A DNA stretch of 64,000 bases from Carthagonibacter sp032251515 (GCA_032251515.1 JAVVDU010000002.1:62001-126000), one strand, 5' to 3'. Shown: positions 37,453 to 46,721, numbered from the stretch's first letter. The notes: generated from the sequence alone by a model not told the origin. Made by a program: numbers and translations.

Positions 37453-38268
37453 TCACTCCGGGCCCGGCGGCGTCCGGGCGAACGTGACGATGCCGAGGCA
37501 GGCGATCCCTTCGGCTTCCAGCACTTCGGCGCACGCGGCGGCCGTCGCGCCGGTCGTGAGCACGTCGTCGACGAGCAGGGCCGCGGGCGGGACATCGCGC
37601 GGGTCGCCGGCGGGCATGCGCAGCCGGAACGCTCCCTGCACGTTCCGCATCCGGGCCCGGCGGTCGAGGCGGGCCTGGAGCGTCCCCCCGCCGCCCCGCT
37701 CCAGGCAGTCGCGCACGGCCAGGCCGTTCGCCTCCGCGAGGCCGGCGGCGAGCCGCTCGGCCTGGTTGAAGCCGCGCTCGCGAAGGCGAGCCCGGGGCAG
37801 CGGCACCGGAACGAGCACGACGTCGCCCCGTCCACCGAGGATCCGGTCGGCCGCCGGGGCCATCGCCCCTCCCATCCAGCCCGCGAGCGCCGTCCAGCCC
37901 CGGTACTTGAGCCCCCGTACCAGGGAGTCGGCGGGCGGGCGGTGCAGGAACGCCGATTCCGCGCGGCGCAGGGCCGTCGGCCAGCCCTCGCACTCGGCGC
38001 AGGAGGCCGGGCCGCCCGTTCCCGGCAGCCGCGTCATTCCGCAGGCGGGGCAGCGCGGGGACGGCACGGCGGGCATCCGCGCCCGGCATGGGCCGCACAC
38101 CGGGGCCGTGCCGGGCTCGGTGGCGGCGCCGCAGCCCGCGCAGGCCGGAGGCAGGAGACGGTCGAGCACCCCGTTCAGGACCGCCGAAGCCCTCCGTGGG
38201 CCGGCGAGGCGGAGAGTCGCCGTGCTCCCCCGGCCGGTCCCGAACGATCCGACCGGGGCGCCGGTCAA
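37453..38268 (-). CDS. comF: ComF family protein
   Basis: This 271-aa protein has an N-terminal zinc region with four CxxC pairs (CAGC, CGPC, CPAC, CAEC) and a phosphoribosyltransferase domain with VPVPLPRARLRERGFNQAE and the PRPP loop LLVDDVLTTGATAAAC. ComF proteins act in natural transformation in several bacteria and are also linked with replication restart. The start is a TTG overlapping the aroE stop. It is the last gene of a 12-gene operon. Confidence 0.88.
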   Translation of the reverse strand: MTGAPVGSFGTGRGSTATLRLAGPRRASAVLNGVLDRLLPPACAGCGAATEPGTAPVCGPCRARMPAVPSPRCPACGMTRLPGTGGPASCAECEGWPTALRRAESAFLHRPPADSLVRGLKYRGWTALAGWMGGAMAPAADRILGGRGDVVLVPVPLPRARLRERGFNQAERLAAGLAEANGLAVRDCLERGGGGTLQARLDRRARMRNVQGAFRLRMPAGDPRDVPPAALLVDDVLTTGATAAACAEVLEAEGIACLGIVTFARTPPGPE

Positions 38269-39134
38269 CCCGGCACCGCGGCCAGGGCCCGCTCCATCGC
38301 CGCCAGCACCTCGGGGCCCGGCTCCGCGCCGGTCCAGTGCCGGAGGCCGAGAGCGCCCTGGTGCAGCAGCGGCCGCAGCCCGTCCAGAACCGGCACGCCC
38401 CGCCGTCGTGCGTGGCGCACCCAGGCCGTACCATCGGGCGGCCGGTATACGAGATCGAGGGCGTGGCGAACGGTCGCGCGCTCCAGGCCGGGCGGCAGGG
38501 GGTCGCCTGGCCGCAGACCCAGGGAGGTCGCCTGGATCGCGAGGTCGAAGTCGCCTCCCGCGCCATCCCAGGTCCCGACGACGACCTCGGGCTTCGCCCC
38601 GGTCGCTCCGAGCCGGGCGCCGAGCTCGCTGGCGAGCAGCTCGGCCCGGGCGCGGCTGCGGTTCCGGATCTCGATGCGGCGAGCCCCGCCGCGCGCGCAG
38701 GCCACGACGGCGGCCCGTCCCGCTCCGCCGGCCCCGAGCACCAGCACCTCCGCGCCCCCCAGACGCAGCGTTCCGAGCTCCTCGAGACTGCGCAGGATCC
38801 CGCCCACGTCGGTGTTCGCTCCGGCGAGTCGGGCCTCGGCGTCGCGCCAGAACGTGTTGCAGGCACCCGTGGCGGTCACGTCCGCGTCGGGAGCATCCAG
38901 GGCCCGAGCCGCGACCTGCTTGTGCGGAACCGTGACGTTGCCGCCCCCTCCCGCGCCGGCGAGGGTCCGCATGATCGGTGCGACCCGGCCCGGCCGGTCC
39001 GCCGGGACGCGGAGCGCCCGGTACTCGACATCGAGGCCCAGCGCCCGGAACGCGGCCCCCTGCATGACCGGAGACAGCGAATGCGCGACGGGGTCACCGA
39101 GGAGGGCGAAGACCCGCGTGCCGACCGACGTCAC
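38265..39134 (-). CDS. aroE: shikimate dehydrogenase
   Basis: AroE reduces 3-dehydroshikimate with NADPH in aromatic amino acid synthesis. The 289-aa protein has the substrate motif SLSPVMQGAAF, the catalytic Lys in NVTVPHKQ, the conserved Asp in GANTDVGG, and the NADP fold VLGAGGAGRAAV with NRSRARA. It starts at GTG overlapping the phosphatase stop and ends overlapping comF, so it is translationally coupled at both sides. Confidence 0.95.
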   Translation of the reverse strand: MTSVGTRVFALLGDPVAHSLSPVMQGAAFRALGLDVEYRALRVPADRPGRVAPIMRTLAGAGGGGNVTVPHKQVAARALDAPDADVTATGACNTFWRDAEARLAGANTDVGGILRSLEELGTLRLGGAEVLVLGAGGAGRAAVVACARGGARRIEIRNRSRARAELLASELGARLGATGAKPEVVVGTWDGAGGDFDLAIQATSLGLRPGDPLPPGLERATVRHALDLVYRPPDGTAWVRHARRRGVPVLDGLRPLLHQGALGLRHWTGAEPGPEVLAAMERALAAVPG

Positions 39135-39607
39135 TCGTCGCCCCCGGCCGCGAGGTCCGCCAGGACCGCGGCCACGCAGTCGTGCAGGACGCCCCAGGCC
39201 GCTTCGTACTCCTCGTCCGCACCGCCGAACGGGTCCGGCACGTCCGCGCCGCGCCGCGGGTCTCCCTCTCCCAGCGCCGCCGTGACGAGGCGCACCGCGG
39301 CCTCCGGGTGCCGCTCGCGCACCACCCGCGCGTGGCCGCGCGTCATGACGAGCACGAGGTCCCCCTCCCCCACACCCGCGGACGCAAGGTCGGCGGACCG
39401 GTGCCCCGACAGATCGAGGCCGTGCCGCCCGCCCGCGCGGACGGCAGCGGGAGACGCCGGCATCCCGGGCACCGCGTGGACGCCCGCGGACCGGAACTCG
39501 ACCCCGGCGAGGCCGCGCCGCTCGGCCTCGCACCGCGCCACCGCCTCCGCCATCGGGCTGCGGCAGGTGTTGCCCGTGCACACGAACAGGATTCGCGCCG
39601 GCCTCAT
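39131..39607 (-). CDS. low-molecular-weight protein-tyrosine-phosphatase family protein
   Basis: This 158-aa protein shows the phosphatase loop CTGNTCRS (Cys10 to Ser17) and the general acid Asp in VPDPFGG near residue 125, the full catalytic set of LMW-PTPs. Such enzymes dephosphorylate tyrosine or, in some bacteria, arginine residues. Because it is coupled to a YrdC-domain gene, as in Firmicutes ywlE-ywlC, an arginine phosphatase role is possible, but no McsB kinase is seen in the window. It overlaps neighbours on both sides. Confidence 0.9.
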   Translation of the reverse strand: MRPARILFVCTGNTCRSPMAEAVARCEAERRGLAGVEFRSAGVHAVPGMPASPAAVRAGGRHGLDLSGHRSADLASAGVGEGDLVLVMTRGHARVVRERHPEAAVRLVTAALGEGDPRRGADVPDPFGGADEEYEAAWGVLHDCVAAVLADLAAGGDE

Positions 39608-40233
39608 CGTTCGTCGCTCCCCTCGAGGACGGCCGCGATCCGATGGCCGGGAATCGCGCCCTCGCGCAGCAGGCGAACGCCGCCGCACAGCGAGACGAGG
39701 CTGGACGGCGGTCCTCCCGGAAGGTCTCCCCCGGGCAGCAGGAACAGCGGCACGGCGGGCTCGGGCAGCCGCCGCAGCACCTCCCGGGCCTCCGCCTCCG
39801 TCCGGGCGGGCGCCTCGCCCGACCGATTGAGACTCGTCGAGCCGAGCGCGTCGCCCCACGCCGCGAGCACGGCGCGCGTGAGCGGGTGCGACTCCACGCG
39901 CACCGCGATTCCGTGCGGCGTGCCGTCCGGCAGAACGAGGGTCAGCGGGCCCGGCCAGAACGCCCCGGCGAGCCGCTCCCCTTCCGGCGTCCAGCCGACG
40001 TCCGGAAACAGGCGGTCGACGTCCTCGCGTCGGGGGACGAGACGGAGGATCCGCCGGTCCGGGCCGCCGCCCTTGAGAGCGGCGGTCTCGGCGTCCGTCC
40101 CGGCCCGGCCCCCGATCCCGTAGACCGAGGCGGTCGGATGCGCGAGCAGGGCCCCGTCCCGCAGGCCTTCGGCCGCGGCGGCGATACGGTCCGCCCGGGA
40201 AGCGATCCGGCCCAGGTCCACGAAGCTCGCCAC
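39604..40233 (-). CDS. YrdC/Sua5-domain protein, tRNA threonylcarbamoyladenosine type
   Basis: The 209-aa protein resembles TsaC, which makes threonylcarbamoyl-AMP for the t6A modification of tRNAs reading ANN codons. It has PTASVYGIG, a WPGPLTLVLP segment, AVRVESHPL and STSLNRSG near the positions expected. The KxRP motif after the first strand is replaced by KGGGP with two residues deleted, so a conserved Arg that helps bind substrate is absent. It could be a diverged second copy. It sits between ispD and the phosphatase gene. Confidence 0.8.
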   Translation of the reverse strand: MASFVDLGRIASRADRIAAAAEGLRDGALLAHPTASVYGIGGRAGTDAETAALKGGGPDRRILRLVPRREDVDRLFPDVGWTPEGERLAGAFWPGPLTLVLPDGTPHGIAVRVESHPLTRAVLAAWGDALGSTSLNRSGEAPARTEAEAREVLRRLPEPAVPLFLLPGGDLPGGPPSSLVSLCGGVRLLREGAIPGHRIAAVLEGSDER

Positions 40234-40248
40234 GGGTGCCTCGACGCC

Positions 40249-40965
40249 TCAGGGCCCGCCGGCGGCCGGCGGCGCCACGAATCCGGCCGCCGCCGCCCCA
40301 CCGCTCTCCACCCACCAGCGCGCGAACGAGAGGTCGCGGGCCGAGGTGATCTTGACGTTCCGGACGTCGCCCTCCACCACGCGGACCGGCTCCCCCGCGA
40401 GCTCCGCGAGGCCCGCATCGTCGGACGCCTCCGTTCCCGCTTCTCGTGCCGCGGCGTGCAGCCTGCGCAGCAGCGCCGCGTCGAACGCCTGCGGGGTCTG
40501 GACGCAGCGCAGGGACCGCCGCTCCGGCGTCGCGACGACCCAACCTGCCGGGTCCACGACCTTGACCGTGTCCACCGGCGGCACCGCGGGCACCACGGCG
40601 CCGGGGCCGGCCTCCAGCGCGGCCACGAGCCGGTCCACCAGGTCCGCGGCCAGAAACGGTCGCGCCCCGTCGTGCACGAGCACCCGGCGGGCCGCGGGCG
40701 GCACGGCCGCGAGGCCGAGGTCCACCGACTCCCGCCGGCTGCCGCCCCCGGGGACGATGATGTCGGCCAGGGCGCGCAGCGCCTCCGGGGGGGACGCGGC
40801 GGCGTCGGGCGGCACGCACAGCACCACGTGCTCCACGGCCGGATGCCGCCGGAGCGCCGTGCAGGCCCAGGCGACCAGCGGGACGCCTCCCAGGTCGCGG
40901 AATTGCTTGGGCGTCCCGCCGACCCGACTGCCCCGCCCCGCCGCCACCACGACGGCCGCCGTCAC
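40249..40965 (-). CDS. ispD: 2-C-methyl-D-erythritol 4-phosphate cytidylyltransferase
   Basis: IspD joins CTP to MEP in the non-mevalonate isoprenoid pathway. The 238-aa protein opens with VVVAAGRGSRVGGTPKQF, the CTP-binding loop, and has VHDGARPF, TPQAFDAALL, SDDAGLAE and the ending VRNVKITSARDL. All are diagnostic. The GTG start overlaps the radA stop. ispF, often fused or next to it, is not here. Confidence 0.96.
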   Translation of the reverse strand: MTAAVVVAAGRGSRVGGTPKQFRDLGGVPLVAWACTALRRHPAVEHVVLCVPPDAAASPPEALRALADIIVPGGGSRRESVDLGLAAVPPAARRVLVHDGARPFLAADLVDRLVAALEAGPGAVVPAVPPVDTVKVVDPAGWVVATPERRSLRCVQTPQAFDAALLRRLHAAAREAGTEASDDAGLAELAGEPVRVVEGDVRNVKITSARDLSFARWWVESGGAAAAGFVAPPAAGGP

Positions 40966-42314
40966 GTTCCCTCCGCGCCGGCGAGAGCCTCCCGCAGCGA
41001 TCCGGCGAAGCGGGCCCCACTCTCCGTGCCGAGCTCCTCGGCGTGCCGTCTCGGCAGGACCACTGTCTCGATCCCCGATCGCCGGGCGGCCCGCAGGCGA
41101 GCCTCGGCGCGCGCCACCGCGCGCAGCTCGCCGGCCAGACCGACCTCGCCCGCGAAGGCCAGCGCCGGTGGAAGGGGCCGGTCCTCGGCGGCGGACGCGA
41201 GGGCCGCGGCCACGGCCAGGTCCGCCGCCGGGTCCACGAGCCGCAGCCCGCCCACGACGCTCAGGAACACGTCCCGCTGCGACAGGTCGAGTCCGGCGCG
41301 CCGCTCCAGCACCGCCAGCAGGATGGACAGCCGGCGGGGCGGAAATCCGGTGACGACCCTCTGCGGCGAGCCGTAACGGGCGGGAACGGTGAGCGCCTGC
41401 ACCTCGGCCAGCAGCGGGCGGCTGCCGTGCAGGGACACCGTCACGGCCGAACCGCTCGCGGCGAGCGGACGATCCTCCAGGAACAGGGCCGTGGGATCGG
41501 GGACCGGCTCGAGCCCCGCCGGGCCCATGCGGAACACGGCCAGCTCGTCGGTGCTCCCGAACCGGTTCTTCCCGCCGCGCAGGATCCTGTGCTCGGCCGT
41601 TCGCTGACCCTCGAAATGCAGCACGACGTCCACGAGGTGCTCGAGGGTGCGCGGCCCGGCCAGCGCGCCGCCCTTGGTCACGTGCCCCACGAGCACGGTC
41701 GCCGCCCCCCCGGCCTTCGCGGCTTCCTGCAGGGCGGCCGAGCAGGCCCGCACCTGCGCGATACCTCCGCTGCCGCCGGCCGCGGCGTCCGTCTCCATGG
41801 TCTGTATCGAGTCCACGCACAGCAGGGCGGGACGGACGCGGTCCGCCGCAGCGAGGATCTCCCGGAGATCGCGCGTGCCGAGGAACGGCACCGCCTCTGC
41901 ATCGGGGCCCAGCCGGCGGGCCCGCAGGGCCACCTGCTCGTGCGACTCCTCGGCGGACACGTACAGCACGCCGGAACCTGCCGCGTGGAGCCTCGCGGCG
42001 GCCTGCAGGAGCAGCGTGCTCTTGCCCACGCCCGGCGCCCCGCCCAGCAGCAGCAGCGAGCCCGGAACGAGTCCGCCGCCGAGCACCCGGTCCACCTCCC
42101 CGAACCCGACGGGAAGCCGCCCGGCTCCTCCGGACGGGACCGTGAGGGGCGCCGGGTCGCGCGGTCCGGCGGGGGCGCGCCGCGCGGTCGCGGCAACGGC
42201 CGGAGGCGCCTCGGCGAGCGAGTTCCACGCCGCACAGGCGGGACAGCGGCCCTCCCAGCGAAGGGACTCCGCCCCGCACTCCCGGCACACGAACCCGGAG
42301 CGGGCCCGCTTCAG
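40962..42314 (-). CDS. radA: DNA repair protein RadA (Sms)
   Basis: RadA is a hexameric helicase-like ATPase that helps branch migration in recombination. The 450-aa protein has a zinc finger (CRECG and CPAC), a RecA-type core with GAPGVGKSTL, the RadA-specific GKNRFGSTDE motif, and a Lon-like C-terminal domain. The likely start is a CTG that overlaps the dnaB stop codon; a GTG just before CRECG is the alternative. No normal ATG start exists, which suggests translation coupled to dnaB. Confidence 0.94.
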   Translation of the reverse strand: MKRARSGFVCRECGAESLRWEGRCPACAAWNSLAEAPPAVAATARRAPAGPRDPAPLTVPSGGAGRLPVGFGEVDRVLGGGLVPGSLLLLGGAPGVGKSTLLLQAAARLHAAGSGVLYVSAEESHEQVALRARRLGPDAEAVPFLGTRDLREILAAADRVRPALLCVDSIQTMETDAAAGGSGGIAQVRACSAALQEAAKAGGAATVLVGHVTKGGALAGPRTLEHLVDVVLHFEGQRTAEHRILRGGKNRFGSTDELAVFRMGPAGLEPVPDPTALFLEDRPLAASGSAVTVSLHGSRPLLAEVQALTVPARYGSPQRVVTGFPPRRLSILLAVLERRAGLDLSQRDVFLSVVGGLRLVDPAADLAVAAALASAAEDRPLPPALAFAGEVGLAGELRAVARAEARLRAARRSGIETVVLPRRHAEELGTESGARFAGSLREALAGAEGT

Positions 42315-43723
42315 GGCTCGTCCCTCCGCGGGTCGAGCGACTCGAACAGGGTGTAGGACTTGTGGAAGTAGAGGTTCACGGTGCCGGTCGGCCCGTTGCG
42401 CTGCTTCCCGACGATGATCTCCGCCCGGCCCTCGAGCGACTCGCCCTTCTCGTCGAGCATGTCGCCCTCCTTCCGGTATGCCTCCTCGCGGTACACGAAC
42501 AGCACCACGTCGGCGTCCTGCTCGATGGCGCCCGACTCGCGGAGGTCGGCCAGCAGCGGACGCTTGTCGGTACGCTGCTCGGGCGCCCGGGAGAGCTGGG
42601 ACAGGGCCAGGACCGGCACGTTCAGCTCCTTCGCCACCGCCTTGAGGCTGCGGGAGATCGCGCTGATCTCCTGTTGCCGGTTCTCCACGTTCCGCGGCCC
42701 GGCCATGAGCTGCAGGTAGTCGACGACGATGAGCCCGAGATCGACCTCGGCCGCGAGTCGCCGCGCCTTGGCCCGCACCTCGAGCGGGCTGATCGCCGGC
42801 GTGTCGTCGATCCAGATGGGCGCGGTGTTCAGGTGCCCCGCGGCCGTGGCGAGCCGCGCGTACTCGTCGTCCTGCAGGCGGCCGCGGCGCAGGCGCCCGG
42901 AGTCGACCCGGCCCTCGGCGCACAGGAGACGCTGCACGAGCGCCTCCTTGGACATCTCGAGCGAGAAGACCGCCACGGGGACGTCCTGCTCGATGGCGGC
43001 GTGCTGCGCGAAGTTCAGGGCCAGCGCCGTCTTACCCATCGAGGGCCGGCCCGCCACCACGATGAGGTCGGCCGGCTGGAACCCGGCCGTGAAATGGTCC
43101 AGGTCGGCGAAGCCGCTGGCCACCCCGGTGACCGATCCCGAGCTCCGCTGCAGCTCCTCGATGCGCTCGAACGCCGGCCAGAGGATCTCCTTGATCCAGA
43201 CGAATCCCTGCCGCTCCGAGGCCTGCGCGATCTGGAAGATCCGCTGCTCCGCGCGGTCGAGCGTCTCGTCGACCTCACCGGCCGGGGCCTCGTAGGCCTC
43301 CTGGACGATCTCCGTCGCTGCCTCGATCAAGCGACGCAGCACCGCCTTGTCCTTGAGGATCCGGCAGTGGTACTCGATGTTCGCCGCGGTCGGAACCGCG
43401 TCCACGAGGCGCGCGAGGTAGGCCATGCCCCCGGCGCCCTCGAGCTCTCCCGCGCTCTTCAGCTCGTCGGACAGGGTGACGACGTCGATCACCTCGCCGC
43501 GGGCGTAGAGGCGGAGCATGGCGCGGAACGCCCGCCGGTGCGCCTCCCGGTGGAACGCGCCGTCGTCCACCATCTCGACGGCACGCGCCACGGCGTCCCC
43601 GTCGATCAGCATGGCCGACAGGACCGAGATCTCGGCCTCCTCGGACCACGGCATCTGCCGCAGGCCGGCCCCGCGACCCGCCTCGCCCCGCATCCGCATC
43701 TCCGCCTCGGGGGTCATCGCCAT
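42311..43723 (-). CDS. dnaB: replicative DNA helicase
   Basis: DnaB is the hexameric helicase that unwinds DNA at the fork. The 470-aa protein has an N-terminal primase-binding domain (about 25-130), a linker, and a RecA-like domain with Walker A in GRPSMGKTALAL, Walker B in LIVVDYLQLM, and the arginine finger region ESGAIEQDAD. Length is typical. No intein is visible. It is followed with overlap by radA and preceded by a uracil-DNA glycosylase gene 12 bp upstream. Confidence 0.98.
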   Translation of the reverse strand: MAMTPEAEMRMRGEAGRGAGLRQMPWSEEAEISVLSAMLIDGDAVARAVEMVDDGAFHREAHRRAFRAMLRLYARGEVIDVVTLSDELKSAGELEGAGGMAYLARLVDAVPTAANIEYHCRILKDKAVLRRLIEAATEIVQEAYEAPAGEVDETLDRAEQRIFQIAQASERQGFVWIKEILWPAFERIEELQRSSGSVTGVASGFADLDHFTAGFQPADLIVVAGRPSMGKTALALNFAQHAAIEQDVPVAVFSLEMSKEALVQRLLCAEGRVDSGRLRRGRLQDDEYARLATAAGHLNTAPIWIDDTPAISPLEVRAKARRLAAEVDLGLIVVDYLQLMAGPRNVENRQQEISAISRSLKAVAKELNVPVLALSQLSRAPEQRTDKRPLLADLRESGAIEQDADVVLFVYREEAYRKEGDMLDEKGESLEGRAEIIVGKQRNGPTGTVNLYFHKSYTLFESLDPRRDEP

Positions 43724-43735
43724 GTCAACGCCAAC

Positions 43736-44608
43736 TCACTCTCCGTCCCCGTCGAGCAGGGCACGCACGAGCTGCAGGTCTTCCCACGCGCGCCGCTTCC
43801 AGCCCGGGTTCCGCAGCAGGGCCGCCGGGTGGTACGTCGCGACCAGCGTACGCCCCTCGAAGGGGTGCGGGCGCCCGCGCAGGCTGCCCAGCGAGCCGTC
43901 GACGCCGAGCAGGGTACGGGCCGCGAACGTTCCGAACGCCACCACGACCGCGGGATCGACGAGAGCCACCTGGCGGCGCAGGAACGGGGAGCAGGCCTCG
44001 ACCTCCTCCGGCGACGGGTTCCGGTTTCCCGGCGGACGGCACTTCAGGACGTTGCAGATGAACACGTCGCTCCTCGCCAGGCCGACGCTCCGCAGCAGGA
44101 GATCCAGAAGACGGCCCGCGGGTCCCACGAACGGGAGCCCCGTCTCGTCCTCCCGCTGCCCCGGCGCTTCGCCCACGCACACGACGCGCGCCCGCGGAGA
44201 GCCATCGGCGAACACGGGCTTCGTGCGGGTGGCATGAAGGCCGCAGCGGCGGCAGGCATCGGCCACCGCCCGAAGTTCCGGCAGCCCCGGCAGGGCGGCG
44301 ATCTCCTCCGCGGTCGCCTCGCGGGCCAGCCGAGCCAGCTCCGCGTCGACCGGTGCGGGAGCCGGAACGGACGGCGGTCGTTCCCCCTCCGCCGCGACGT
44401 CCTTCGGTACGATCCCCTCCGACGCGGCGCCCTTCGGCGCGACGGAGCCGGGGGCTTCCGCCGGGGCGTGGTCGGCGAGCGCCCGTACCCGGCGCAGCGC
44501 CTCCTCCCGACCTGCCGGCGTCACGAAGAGCTCGCGCTCGCCGAGCGCCCGCCGGTGCCGAAGCGCCGCCTCCAGGAGACGGGCGGGGTCCCGGCCGGGC
44601 ACGGTCAC
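43736..44608 (-). CDS. family 4 uracil-DNA glycosylase, iron-sulfur type
   Basis: This 290-aa protein removes uracil from DNA. Motif A GEAPGQREDETGLPF and the DNA-binding motif HPAALLRNP are present, as are cysteines placed for a 4Fe-4S cluster (CRRCGLH, CNVLKCRPPGNRNP). About 100 residues before the domain are Ala/Pro/Glu-rich and unlike the compact family members of about 200 aa; they may be flexible. The GTG start overlaps the coaBC stop. It probably works with dnaB and radA in genome upkeep. Confidence 0.93.
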   Translation of the reverse strand: MTVPGRDPARLLEAALRHRRALGERELFVTPAGREEALRRVRALADHAPAEAPGSVAPKGAASEGIVPKDVAAEGERPPSVPAPAPVDAELARLAREATAEEIAALPGLPELRAVADACRRCGLHATRTKPVFADGSPRARVVCVGEAPGQREDETGLPFVGPAGRLLDLLLRSVGLARSDVFICNVLKCRPPGNRNPSPEEVEACSPFLRRQVALVDPAVVVAFGTFAARTLLGVDGSLGSLRGRPHPFEGRTLVATYHPAALLRNPGWKRRAWEDLQLVRALLDGDGE

Positions 44609-45816
44609 GAACCGGGCCGGAGTCGCGCCTCCAGCCGGTCGAGGAGGCGGTCGGCCACCTCCGGCTTGGGCAACAGCGGGAGCTCGTCCACGTTCCCGTC
44701 CGCATCGACCAGGGTGACGCGGTTCGTGTCCGCCTCGAACCCCTCCCCGGGACGGCCCGCGAGGTTCAGCGCGATAAGGTCCGCGCCCTTCCGCTCCAGC
44801 TTGCGGCGCACCCGGCCGATGTCTCGCTCCGTCTCGAGCGCGAACGCCAGGGTCAGGACGCCGCCCGTCTTCCGCGCCTCCCGCGTCTCCTCGAGGAGAT
44901 CCGGGGTCCGGCGGAGCGCCAGCGCGATCGATCCATCCCCGGCCTCCTCCTTGCGCCACTTCTCCGGGCGAGGCTCTGCGATCTCGAAGTCGCCCACCGC
45001 GGCTGCCATGAGCAACACGGATGCCCCGTCGAGCGCCGTCTCCAGCTCCCGCAGCATGTCCCGCGTCGTCTCCACCGGCACGAGTCGCGGGCCGAGCGGC
45101 GGCGGTGCCGCACCGGGCCCATGAATGCAAACGACCTCCGCGCCTCGCCGCCACGCCGAGGCGGCCAGCTCGAAGCCCATCCGCCCCGTCGAGCGATTTC
45201 CCAGGTAGCGGACGGGGTCGACGGCCGAACGGGTGGGTCCCGCCGTCACGACGACCTTCCGCCCGGCCAAAGACGACCCCGCTTCGAGACGGCGGCCGGC
45301 TTCGCGAAGGATCCGCTCCGGCTCGGCCATCCGTCCCGGGCCCGTCTCGTCCTCCGCCAGGGGGCCGTCCTCCGGCCCGCACAGGTGGACGCCCCGTGCC
45401 CGGAGAAGCTCGACGTTCGCGCGGGTGGCCGGATGCCGCCACATGCGCGAGTTCATCGCCGGGCACGCGAGCACCGGGCACGCGGCCGCGAGGAGCGTGG
45501 CGGACGCCAGGTCTCCCGCCCTCCCCTGCGCCATGGCCGACAGCAGGTCCGCGGTCGCCGGGGCCACGATCGCGAGATCCGCGTCCCGCCCCAGCTCGAT
45601 GTGGGCGAGCGGGCGCTCCCACAGGTCCCGGTGCACCGGGCGCCCCGCGAGGGCCTCGAAGGTCACAGGCCCCACGAAACGTTCCGCGGCACCGGTCATC
45701 AGCACGTCAACCGCCGCCCCCGCCTCGCGGAGGCGGCGCACCAGGATCACGCTCTTGTAGGCGGAGATGCCTCCCGACACGACCAGGAGGATGCGACGCC
45801 CGTCGAACGGCCTCAC
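44605..45816 (-). CDS. coaBC: bifunctional phosphopantothenoylcysteine decarboxylase/synthetase
   Basis: CoaBC performs two steps of coenzyme A synthesis. The 403-aa protein has the flavin decarboxylase half first (SGGISAYKS, LAHIELGRDADL with the catalytic His, APATADLLSAMA, PAMNSRMW) and the synthetase half after about residue 190 (VTAGPTRSAVDPVRYLGNRSTGRMG, AAAVGDFEI). Length is typical. It follows rpoZ by 10 bp, a conserved pairing, in the yicC-to-comF operon. Confidence 0.96.
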   Translation of the reverse strand: MRPFDGRRILLVVSGGISAYKSVILVRRLREAGAAVDVLMTGAAERFVGPVTFEALAGRPVHRDLWERPLAHIELGRDADLAIVAPATADLLSAMAQGRAGDLASATLLAAACPVLACPAMNSRMWRHPATRANVELLRARGVHLCGPEDGPLAEDETGPGRMAEPERILREAGRRLEAGSSLAGRKVVVTAGPTRSAVDPVRYLGNRSTGRMGFELAASAWRRGAEVVCIHGPGAAPPPLGPRLVPVETTRDMLRELETALDGASVLLMAAAVGDFEIAEPRPEKWRKEEAGDGSIALALRRTPDLLEETREARKTGGVLTLAFALETERDIGRVRRKLERKGADLIALNLAGRPGEGFEADTNRVTLVDADGNVDELPLLPKPEVADRLLDRLEARLRPGS

Positions 45817-45826
45817 GGAGAACGGC

Positions 45827-46045
45827 TCAGTCCGATGCGAGCCGGCGGCGGCTGATGAGGCGGAACTCGAGGTCCTCCGAAGCGAGCGCCTCGAGCGCCA
45901 TCGTGGTCAGCTTCCGCGCCCCGTAGGGCGAATTCTCCAACGGCAGCACGTTCAGCTCGCGGGCGTACTTCGCCGCCACGAGCACGCCCATGTACTTGTC
46001 CGGCGCCTGCGGGACCAGGTCATCGGGACCGAATACCTTCGACAC
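45827..46045 (-). CDS. rpoZ: RNA polymerase omega subunit
   Basis: Omega helps assemble RNA polymerase and binds ppGpp in some bacteria. The 72-aa protein has KYMGVLVAAKYARELN and KLTTMALEALAS, matching the helices of the family, although the usual VALRRA-type motif is weakly kept. The identification leans on the gmk-rpoZ-coaBC gene order, which is highly conserved in bacteria. Confidence 0.85.
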   Translation of the reverse strand: MSKVFGPDDLVPQAPDKYMGVLVAAKYARELNVLPLENSPYGARKLTTMALEALASEDLEFRLISRRRLASD

Positions 46046-46061
46046 TTGTCCTTCTCCTTGT

Positions 46062-46721
46062 TCAGCGAGAACATCCGGCGCCGGAGACCGGCTCCAGCGC
46101 CTCCTTCAACCTCCGGATCCGCGCCGCGAGGGCCTCGGAGCTCCGTTCGGAGCGGCAGCCCTCCGCGGTGAGAATCGCCTCCACCACGGCCACGGTCCGG
46201 TCAAGATCGTCGTTCACGATCACGAAGTCGAACGTTCCGACGGCTTCGAGCTCCGCCAGCGCCGTCCGCATGCGGCGCCGCACCGCTTCGCCGTCCTCGC
46301 TGCCGCGTCGCCGCAGGCGCCGCAGCAGCTCCTCGGCGCTCGGCGGAAGCAGGAACACGAGCACGGCATCCGGCTCCCGCGACCGGACCTGCGCCGCCCC
46401 CTGCACGTCGATGTCCAGCAGGAGGTGCCGGCCCGCAGACCGCGCCTCGGCCAGGTTTTCCCGCGGCGTGCCGTACAGTTCGCCGTGCACCTCGGCCCAC
46501 TCGAGCAGCGCGTCCGTCTCGATCAGCGCCTCGAAGGCCGGACGGGACAGGAAACGGTAGTCCCGCCCGTCCTGCTCTCCGGTCCGCGCCGCCCGCGTCG
46601 TCGCGGACACCGAGAAGAAGACGTCCCGGCGCCGTTCCACGAGGCGGCGGCAGACCGTCGTCTTGCCGCCGCCGGACGGCCCGGCGACGACCAGCGCGAG
46701 CCCCCCCGCCTCTTTCGTCAC
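46062..46721 (-). CDS. gmk: guanylate kinase
   Basis: Gmk phosphorylates GMP to GDP. The 219-aa protein has Walker A AGPSGGGKTTV, the GMP-binding segments SVSATTRAARTGEQDGRDY and GELYGT, and LLLDIDVQGAAQVR, all in normal positions. It starts overlapping the yicC stop and is followed by rpoZ after 16 bp. Confidence 0.97.
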   Translation of the reverse strand: MTKEAGGLALVVAGPSGGGKTTVCRRLVERRRDVFFSVSATTRAARTGEQDGRDYRFLSRPAFEALIETDALLEWAEVHGELYGTPRENLAEARSAGRHLLLDIDVQGAAQVRSREPDAVLVFLLPPSAEELLRRLRRRGSEDGEAVRRRMRTALAELEAVGTFDFVIVNDDLDRTVAVVEAILTAEGCRSERSSEALAARIRRLKEALEPVSGAGCSR

